Position numbers and translations under genes: made by a program
In this document: in pieces, positions 14,680 through 19,799 of the stretch
Layout of the letters: each line of letters begins with the position of its first letter
Position numbering within the stretch: the stretch's first letter is position 1
Assembly (NCBI GenBank): GCA_964636205.1
Contig: CAZWPF010000058.1
Coordinates: 1-19,799, forward strand
DNA length: 19,799 nucleotides
Origin: JBEBVQ01 sp964636205
Lineage (GTDB): Bacteria; Bacteroidota; Bacteroidia; Chitinophagales; Chitinophagaceae
Reading direction: 5' to 3'
Notes under the pieces: model-generated
Told to the model about the DNA's origin: nothing
The model's input: the letters and a program-made list of their open reading frames with translations, nothing else
Database searches by the model: none

Positions 14680-16581
14680 TTATCGGATACCATGCATCAT
14701 CTTCAGCAGCCATTTGTGGATTACGAACAAAATGATCGCTGCGGCACCGGCCATATATACGAAGATCATAAAGAAGTCGAACAGGTTTTCAATCTTCATT
14801 CCCAGGAAGCTTGGCTTTTCGGGACTTAGATTCCAGACTTCTACCCTTTCCAATTCCACTAGTTCACCACCTCTTTTTACCTTATCAAAACGAGAAGTAA
14901 TCAGATACTTACCATCGCTAGATACTACTGCCTTATTCATCTTTGCATTGATCGCCTGCATCAATTTCAGGTGGTAGTTAGAAACTTCGCGAGTACCGTC
15001 CAGGAGTGTAAATGACTCGATTTTATCCTTATTCATAGATACCTCCGCAATTGGGAAGCTGGTATTGTTTTGCAAAGGAGCGCTCCAAACAGCAGAATCG
15101 ATCGGATGAGCACTAATCTCGGTCAAAATCGACGGATCCGCTTCCACTACGCGGTCGATCTTCACCTCTTCGGGATAAAGGGCACTCAATTCACCGGCAA
15201 ATTTGTTGGCAGTTGCAGTCGAAAGGAACCAAACCCCCATCAATAAGGAAACGAAACGCACCGGTGCCAGTTTAACTACCATGGAAAGACCGATTGGCGA
15301 CAAGCAAAGTTCACCAACGGTATGGATCAGGTAAAGACCTACCAACCAAACCATGCTCACTTTGGTCCAAGGCTCGATATCGTTCACGCCCCATGCGATA
15401 AACAAATAACCCAATGCCAGAAACGCGAGACCCATAGATTGTTTAACCGGAGAAGACGGCTCTTTTCCTCTTTTAGCCAAGGCTGTCCAAACCGCTACCG
15501 CAACCGGAGCGAGCAATACGATAAACATCGCATTGAAAATTTGGAACAAGCTAGCTGGCATATTCCATCCAAAGATATTCCGATCAGTTTGCTCTTGCGC
15601 AAAGAATGTCAACGAAGCCCCGGCCTGTTCGAAGGCCGACCAGAAGAAGATCACAAAGAAAGCGATGATGAAGATCACCCAAATTCTGTCTCTTTCTACC
15701 TTAGTAAGTGATGATTCTGTAACAATAAGAAGCGGCAATACAATGCAGCAAGAGAAAATAACTGCCCCGATGGCATCAAACTCAAGTACTTGTTGGAACA
15801 GATAGTAAAGTAAAGCTAATCCACCTACGCCGAGCAAAATCTTAGTAAAACTTACTTTAGCAGCAGGGGTTGGAGTTCCATTTGAAGTTTCGGTTGGTGC
15901 AGGTGCAGGTGCCAGCCCTACAGGAGCACCATCAGGAGTAACCAACAGCTTATTCTTCTTAGCGATGAAGGCGATCAAACTGATGACCATCCCGATACAA
16001 GCTGCCAGGAATCCCCATTTAAAAGCTTCGGGAATAACGGCACCTGAATCAGTATAACGCTCGCCCAGGCTACCACAGATCACCGGTGCTAACAAGGCTC
16101 CCATGTTGATACCTTGATAGAAAATGGTAAATGCAGAGTCGACCCGACGATCATTTGGCGGATACAATTGCCCCACCATAGTAGAAATATTGGGTTTGAA
16201 GAAACCGTTACCGAAGATTAGAAAGCCCAGCCCGGTGTACATCAACATGGAAGCGGTGCCCACCTCACTATATATGTTCCCGCTCAGGAACATGAAAAAC
16301 TGACCGGCGGCCATTAAAATTCCACCAAAAATGATCGAACGACGGTTACCCCAATATTTATCTGCGATATAACCACCCAACAGCGGAGTAAGGTAAACCA
16401 ACCCGGTATAACTACCGTAAATTTGCGATGCAAATGCCTTGTCGAACAACAGCGCGTTCAACATGTACAGCGTAAATATGGCACGCATACCATAATAACT
16501 GAAGCGTTCCCACATTTCAGTGAAATACAAAAGGTACAGTCCTTTAGGATGACCTTGTTTTACTGCCGGATTTTGTGACAT
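14680..16581 (-). CDS. Proton-coupled oligopeptide transporter (POT/PTR2 family, MFS)
   Basis: A 633-residue inner-membrane protein that imports di- and tripeptides with protons. POT hallmarks are present: ExxER at Glu22-Arg26 (TEMWERFSYYG), GYIADKYWGNRR (70-81), GNGFFKPNIS (124-133), the PTR2 signature FYQGINMG (154-161) and FFWSAFEQAG (312-321). A Pro/Ala/Thr-rich cytosolic linker lies at about 218-242. Most POTs have about 450-520 residues; the excess is a hydrophilic insert at about 466-597, before the last membrane helix (about 600-620). Its second half (SSDGKYLITSRFDK to VEVWNLS) resembles a single WD40-like blade. Transport function is secure; the insert's role is unknown. It lies 160 bases downstream of the M20 gene on the same strand, so it may be co-transcribed or separate; no clear promoter box was seen. 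Confidence 0.88.
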   Translation of the reverse strand: MSQNPAVKQGHPKGLYLLYFTEMWERFSYYGMRAIFTLYMLNALLFDKAFASQIYGSYTGLVYLTPLLGGYIADKYWGNRRSIIFGGILMAAGQFFMFLSGNIYSEVGTASMLMYTGLGFLIFGNGFFKPNISTMVGQLYPPNDRRVDSAFTIFYQGINMGALLAPVICGSLGERYTDSGAVIPEAFKWGFLAACIGMVISLIAFIAKKNKLLVTPDGAPVGLAPAPAPTETSNGTPTPAAKVSFTKILLGVGGLALLYYLFQQVLEFDAIGAVIFSCCIVLPLLIVTESSLTKVERDRIWVIFIIAFFVIFFWSAFEQAGASLTFFAQEQTDRNIFGWNMPASLFQIFNAMFIVLLAPVAVAVWTALAKRGKEPSSPVKQSMGLAFLALGYLFIAWGVNDIEPWTKVSMVWLVGLYLIHTVGELCLSPIGLSMVVKLAPVRFVSLLMGVWFLSTATANKFAGELSALYPEEVKIDRVVEADPSILTEISAHPIDSAVWSAPLQNNTSFPIAEVSMNKDKIESFTLLDGTREVSNYHLKLMQAINAKMNKAVVSSDGKYLITSRFDKVKRGGELVELERVEVWNLSPEKPSFLGMKIENLFDFFMIFVYMAGAAAIILFVIHKWLLKMMHGIR

Positions 16582-16740
16582 GAAGTATTTTTTTTGATAA
16601 CAAGGGCGTAAGTTAATAAAAAATCAAAGTGGGGCATCTAACTGTAAATAAAATACCGCTAATGAGGGTATTTTTGAAATTGTGTACCCCAAAAAATGCT
16701 TGAGTATAAGCTTGTAACTATAATATTCACTAACAAGAGT

Positions 16741-18057
16741 TTATTTCGATTCCCTTTCACGGATAGCCGCGTAATCAAATACAAGTTGGGCAAAAGCTCT
16801 CACTCCGACAATAAAACCGGACTCATCCAGGTAGAATGATGCTGTGTGATGGGGAGCCGCCTTGGAGGGATCCACACCCTTGGGTTTGCCGCCTAAGAAA
16901 AAGAACAAACCCGGCACTTGTTCCGCATAGAATGAAAAATCCTCCGCCACTGTGCGCTGAGGCACCAGTAGAACATTTTGATCACCCGCGACACGCTCCA
17001 GGCTCGGCAGCATTTCCCGGGTGAGTGTCCTGTCGTTAGTTGTGACAGGGAAATGAACGGAATAAGGCACCTCCACCTCGGCGGTAGCGCCCGCTGCCGC
17101 AGCGACATGCTCTGCTATTCTTTTGATATTATCAAACATCATTTTCTCATCCTCCTTGCTCAGCGCGCGGACTGTACCCGTCATTACCACCTCCTCCGGG
17201 ATAATATTAAACCGATTCCCTCCCTGAATAGAACCAATGGAAATAACACCTGCATTCTCGGTCACATTCAGATTCCGACTCACAATGGTTTGCAAAGCCG
17301 TAACCACCTGCGCCGCGGTGACGATCGGATCGACTCCACTCCAGGGAGATCCTCCGTGAGCCGGTTTCCCACGAATGGTTACCTTAAAATCACAAGCACT
17401 TGCCATCGTCCCGCCGGGTCGGTAAGTAATTTTTCCAACATCGATCAGGGCGTCACTATGTAATCCAAATATGGCCTCCACCTTAGGATTTTCCATAACC
17501 CCCTGTTTGATCATCAATGCGGCACCACCCTCTTCGCCCGGAGGCGGTCCCTCTTCTGCCGGCTGAAAAATAAACTTCACAGTACCGGGAAGCTCCTCTT
17601 TTAATTCAGTGAGCAAAGAAGCCGCCCCCATCAAAATAGCCACATGAGCATCGTGTCCGCAGGCGTGCATCACTCCCACGGATTTACCATCATAATCCAT
17701 TTTAACCTTAGAGGCAAAAGGCAAATCCGTTGCTTCGGAAATAGGCAGGGCGTCCATATCAGCCCTCAGCGCTACTACCGGACCCGGTCGGGCGCCCCGA
17801 AGAATCCCTACCACACCTGTATGCGCAACCCCTGTTTGCACTTCCATACCAAGGGAACGAAGATGTGCCGCCACCTTTTCGGCAGTCCGAAACTCCCGAT
17901 TCCCCAATTCCGGATGTTGATGGATATCGCGTCTCCATTCTATCACTTGATTTTCGATCCGCTTCGCAATCGCATCAATCCTCAGTTCAATATCCTTCGA
18001 TTGAGCAAAACTGAGACTCGGCAAAAGGCAAACACACAATAATATTCTGGAAAACAT
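16741..18057 (-). CDS. Exported M20-family amidohydrolase (hippurate hydrolase/IAA-amino acid hydrolase type)
   Basis: A 438-residue metallopeptidase-like enzyme that cleaves N-acyl or peptide bonds of amino-acid conjugates. The start MFSRILLCVCLLPSLSFAQ is a signal peptide (possible lipobox-like Cys residues at 8 and 10, but cleavage after SFA looks more natural), so the enzyme is periplasmic or secreted. The frame is open to 18087, but those 10 extra residues spoil the signal peptide, so I start at 18057. Family motifs: HQHPELGNREF, ALRADMDALPI, the metal site MHACGHDAH with its Cys, and QPAEEGPPPGEEGGA with the catalytic Glu pair. A dimerisation insert runs through the middle (GKPAHGGSPW). 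Next to the peptide transporter it could supply amino acids or peptides, though no shared regulation is visible. Confidence 0.88.
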   Translation of the reverse strand: MFSRILLCVCLLPSLSFAQSKDIELRIDAIAKRIENQVIEWRRDIHQHPELGNREFRTAEKVAAHLRSLGMEVQTGVAHTGVVGILRGARPGPVVALRADMDALPISEATDLPFASKVKMDYDGKSVGVMHACGHDAHVAILMGAASLLTELKEELPGTVKFIFQPAEEGPPPGEEGGAALMIKQGVMENPKVEAIFGLHSDALIDVGKITYRPGGTMASACDFKVTIRGKPAHGGSPWSGVDPIVTAAQVVTALQTIVSRNLNVTENAGVISIGSIQGGNRFNIIPEEVVMTGTVRALSKEDEKMMFDNIKRIAEHVAAAAGATAEVEVPYSVHFPVTTNDRTLTREMLPSLERVAGDQNVLLVPQRTVAEDFSFYAEQVPGLFFFLGGKPKGVDPSKAAPHHTASFYLDESGFIVGVRAFAQLVFDYAAIRERESK

Positions 18058-18189
18058 AAACCAATTTGGAAACAAATTACAAAACATATGCTAATAAAAA
18101 ATTCATCATGTCAGAGCGCTAAAATACCTCTAAAGACAATGAAATTCAATATAATACAAAAAAAATACAGGTTTTAGCGATTTTTTTCC

Positions 18190-18197
18190 TAACTTTG
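18190..18197 (+). promoter_or_regulatory. -7 box upstream of the KamA-like gene
   Basis: TAACTTTG, a full TAnnTTTG match, lies 183 bases before the ATG. GTTTT lies 14 bases upstream, too close for a good -33 box. If used, it implies a long leader. Confidence 0.45.
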
Positions 18198-18207
18198 TTC
18201 ACCGTCC

Positions 18208-18261
18208 ATTGAAATATTAATTATTTCAATATCATCTGCTCCGCAAGGATTCGCGGCAGAT
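18208..18261 (+). ncRNA. Two adjacent hairpins in the KamA-like leader
   Basis: Hairpin 1 has a perfect 9-bp stem, ATTGAAATA with TATTTCAAT (18208-18216 and 18222-18230, loop TTAAT). Hairpin 2 pairs ATCTG and CCGC (18234-18238, 18241-18244) with GCGG and CAGAT (18253-18261), with a CT bulge and loop AAGGATTC. They lie just after the -7 box, so they would sit at the 5' end of the message. They match no riboswitch class I can name; regulatory function is inference. Confidence 0.4.
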
Positions 18262-18380
18262 TTCTCAGCGATTATCGCACATATTTACTGTTTTCATTTA
18301 TACCCACGGGCGGACGGGTTATTTAATCATCTGTATATCACCCTTTTTCAAGGGATTGGTGTGCACAAAACTTGTTGCCT

Positions 18381-19694
18381 ATGTTTGACCAAAAGCCTTA
18401 CAAAGCGTACAGCAATCACAATTTCAGAACTATCCCCCAGGTAGAGCGTTTTTTATCTGAGGATGAAAAGAACGCGATTGATGTAGTCGGTACAGTGCTC
18501 CCTTTCAAAGTAAATACTTATGTTCTGGACGAATTGATCCAATGGGAGAATGTTCCCAACGATCCCATTTTTACCCTTACGTTCCCGCAAAAAGAGATGT
18601 TGCAGCCCCGTCATTTTGAAATGGTGGATCAGGCGCTGAAATCCGGAATGCCTAAAAACGAACTCAAGCAGTTGGTAAATAAGATTCGCCTCCAGCTCAA
18701 CCCTCATCCAGCCGGACAGATGGAGCATAATGTTCCCGAATTAAACGGCGTTCGACTTACCGGTATTCAACATAAATACGACCAAACAGTTTTATTCTTC
18801 CCCAATCACGGGCAGACCTGCCATGCCTATTGTACTTTTTGCTTTCGCTGGCCTCAATTTGTGGGCATGGACGAGTTAAAGTTCGCCATGAGGGAGACTG
18901 ATTTGTTAATCGAATATCTTCAGGAGCATCCCGAAGTGACTGATATACTATTCACCGGTGGTGATCCTATGATCATGAATGCGGATCGATTGAGAATGTA
19001 TATTGAACCATTGTTGGAGGCTGATCTGCCGAATCTGAAAACGATCCGTATTGGTACCAAATCCTTAAGTTTCTGGCCTTATCGATTTATCAACGATAAA
19101 GATTCTGAAGATGTACTGAAACTTTTCGAAACCGTTATTCAAAAAGGGAAACACCTTGCGATAATGGCGCATTTTAGTCATCCCCAGGAATTGAAAACTG
19201 CAGCTGTAAAAGAAGCTATTCGTCGGATCAGAAATACGGGGGTTCAGATTCGCACTCAATCGCCCGTAATGCGCAATATTAATGATGACCCTCAGGTATG
19301 GGCAGATATGTGGAAGCAGCAAGTTAATCTGGGTTGTATTCCTTATTATATGTTCATTGCCAGAGACACCGGCGCGCAGGAATATTTTTCTGTTCCTCTG
19401 GAGCAATGTTGGCAGATCTTCCAGCAAGCCTATCAACAAGTGAGTGGTATTTGTCGTACAGTTCGCGGTCCGAGCATGTCTGCCGGTCCGGGTAAAGTTC
19501 AATTGCTGGGTACCGCTGAAATAAAGGGTGAAAAAGTTTTCGTTTTAAGGTTTATTCAGGGTCGGAATCCCAACTGGGTGCATCGTCCGTTCTTTGCGGC
19601 TTATGATGAAAACGCTGTTTGGCTCGACGATCTGCAACCGGCCTTCGACGAAGAGCACTTCTTCTTCGAAACCGAAGAAAGAGAACTCGCATAA
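18381..19694 (+). CDS. Lysine-2,3-aminomutase-family radical SAM protein (KamA-like)
   Basis: A 437-residue radical SAM enzyme. The cluster motif is CHAYCTFC with Cys147, Cys151 and Cys154. TGGDP (192-196) follows, then HFSHPQE (264-270). PYYMFIARD ends in Asp329, at the place of a lysine-binding Asp in KamA. GPSMSAGPGKVQ has Lys372 where KamA has its PLP-binding lysine. All elements for SAM, [4Fe-4S] and PLP are therefore present, so an aminomutase reaction is plausible. The tail after the cluster reads FRWPQF rather than the CTRRR type of clostridial KamA, and no beta-lysine pathway gene (kamD, kce, kal) is beside it, so the substrate is uncertain. I prefer ATG at 18381 over TTG at 18372. 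It has a long structured leader, and palindromic repeats begin 3 bases after the stop. Confidence 0.8.
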   Translation: MFDQKPYKAYSNHNFRTIPQVERFLSEDEKNAIDVVGTVLPFKVNTYVLDELIQWENVPNDPIFTLTFPQKEMLQPRHFEMVDQALKSGMPKNELKQLVNKIRLQLNPHPAGQMEHNVPELNGVRLTGIQHKYDQTVLFFPNHGQTCHAYCTFCFRWPQFVGMDELKFAMRETDLLIEYLQEHPEVTDILFTGGDPMIMNADRLRMYIEPLLEADLPNLKTIRIGTKSLSFWPYRFINDKDSEDVLKLFETVIQKGKHLAIMAHFSHPQELKTAAVKEAIRRIRNTGVQIRTQSPVMRNINDDPQVWADMWKQQVNLGCIPYYMFIARDTGAQEYFSVPLEQCWQIFQQAYQQVSGICRTVRGPSMSAGPGKVQLLGTAEIKGEKVFVLRFIQGRNPNWVHRPFFAAYDENAVWLDDLQPAFDEEHFFFETEERELA

Positions 19695-19697
19695 TTG

Positions 19698-19728
19698 GGT
19701 TTCCGCGCTGACGCGCGGAAACGTGCGA
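19698..19728 (-). repeat. Palindromic repeat element, copy B (inverted relative to copy A)
   Basis: A perfect 9-bp stem, TTTCCGCGC with GCGCGGAAA (19700-19708 and 19713-19721), has loop TGAC and flanks GG and CGTGCGA. Its reverse complement aligns without gaps to 158-188. The differences fall at the paired TT/AA versus CC/GG positions, in the loop, and nowhere in the outer flanks. It starts 3 bases after the KamA-like stop and could act as that gene's 3' hairpin. Confidence 0.6.
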
Positions 19729-19799
19729 ACAGATTGCTGATCGCAATCTGTGTTCGTGTCTCGGACTTCGTCCTCGACGTGCGAAGCCTTCGGCTGTGC
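19722..19799. repeat. Array of small palindromes after the KamA-like gene, running off the window
   Basis: The unit ACGTGCGAA occurs at 19721-19729 and again at 19777-19785. Between and after these lie several hairpins: ACAGATTGC with GCAATCTGT (19730-19738 and 19744-19752), GGAC-TTC-GTCC (19763-19773), and AGCC-TTC-GGCT (19785-19795). The two short hairpins share the same TTC triloop. This dense modular palindrome structure is non-coding in all frames. It resembles the intergenic palindromic repeats found in some Bacteroidota genomes; the element is cut by the window edge. Confidence 0.5.

Larger units (their letters stand above)
18058..18380. other. Divergent intergenic region with structured leader of the KamA-like gene
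   Basis: This stretch of 323 bases lies between the M20 start and the KamA-like ATG. The left part (18058-18180) is AT-rich and must hold the M20 promoter, for which I find no perfect box. The right part is a probable 175-base untranslated leader after the -7 box at 18190. It holds hairpins at 18208-18230 and 18234-18261 and a shorter CCCTT/AAGGG pair near 18347-18361. No open frame with a credible start and no tRNA were seen. Confidence 0.55.

Noticed and set aside
16650..16740. Possible terminator after the M20 gene (GCTT/AAGC followed by a T-run on the minus strand)
   Set aside because: The stem is only about 4 bp, too weak to call.
16978..17463. Plus-strand open frame of 161 codons opposite the M20 gene
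   Set aside because: It is a shadow of a well-supported amidohydrolase, with no start context or motif of its own.
19065..19502. Minus-strand open frame of 145 codons opposite the KamA-like gene
   Set aside because: It is a shadow frame; the plus strand carries all radical SAM and PLP motifs across the same region.
1..19799. Search for CRISPR arrays, tRNA genes, insertion sequences, phage genes and defence islands
   Set aside because: No regularly spaced repeats, cloverleaf folds, transposase or integrase motifs, or known defence domains were found by eye on either strand.

Overview
The window looks like a chromosomal stretch from a member of the Bacteroidota, probably a Saprospiria/Chitinophagia-like lineage rather than a gut Bacteroides (lineage is inference). 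Evidence seen directly: several gene starts are preceded by the Bacteroidota -7 box TAnnTTTG, Shine-Dalgarno sequences are mostly absent, and the gene families are typical of the phylum (2TM-domain protein, DUF4834-type protein, KAS III/DarA pair, POT transporter with a long insert, RHS-type protein end). No phage, insertion sequence, CRISPR array, rRNA or tRNA was seen.

Layout. Left edge: the last codons of an RHS-type protein, then about 300 bases of non-coding DNA with two strong hairpins. Next come def (peptide deformylase, minus) and, divergently, rmuC (plus), then a polysaccharide-type flippase (minus, convergent with rmuC). Two small membrane-protein genes follow on plus, with a perfect 20-bp hairpin between them. 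The centre is a minus-strand operon running mrdA (PBP2), rodA, a metallo-beta-lactamase-fold hydrolase and a C45/Ntn acyl hydrolase, with a well-formed promoter ahead of mrdA. Divergent from it is an HtrA/DegQ protease with its own promoter and terminator. Then comes a two-gene plus-strand operon of a KAS III-like condensing enzyme and a DarA-like enzyme (dialkylresorcinol/flexirubin type). It is separated by a bidirectional terminator from a minus-strand POT peptide transporter and an exported M20 amidohydrolase. The right edge holds a lysine-2,3-aminomutase-family radical SAM enzyme with a long structured leader, followed by an array of GC-rich palindromes that runs off the window.

How the genes fit together. 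The PBP2/RodA pair makes the elongation-type cell wall. The two hydrolases behind it are tightly packed (8-9 base gaps) and are probably co-transcribed, but their link to the wall is unproven. HtrA gives periplasmic protein quality control. The POT transporter and the secreted M20 peptidase could both serve peptide or acyl-amino-acid use. Most genes are ordinary housekeeping.

The most unusual items are: a palindromic element present at both ends of the window in opposite orientation with compensatory stem changes; the unusual KamA-family enzyme and its leader; the stand-alone DarB/DarA-like pair; the POT insert that resembles a beta-propeller blade; and the Cys/His cluster in PBP2. I did not find a clear new defence or mobile system.
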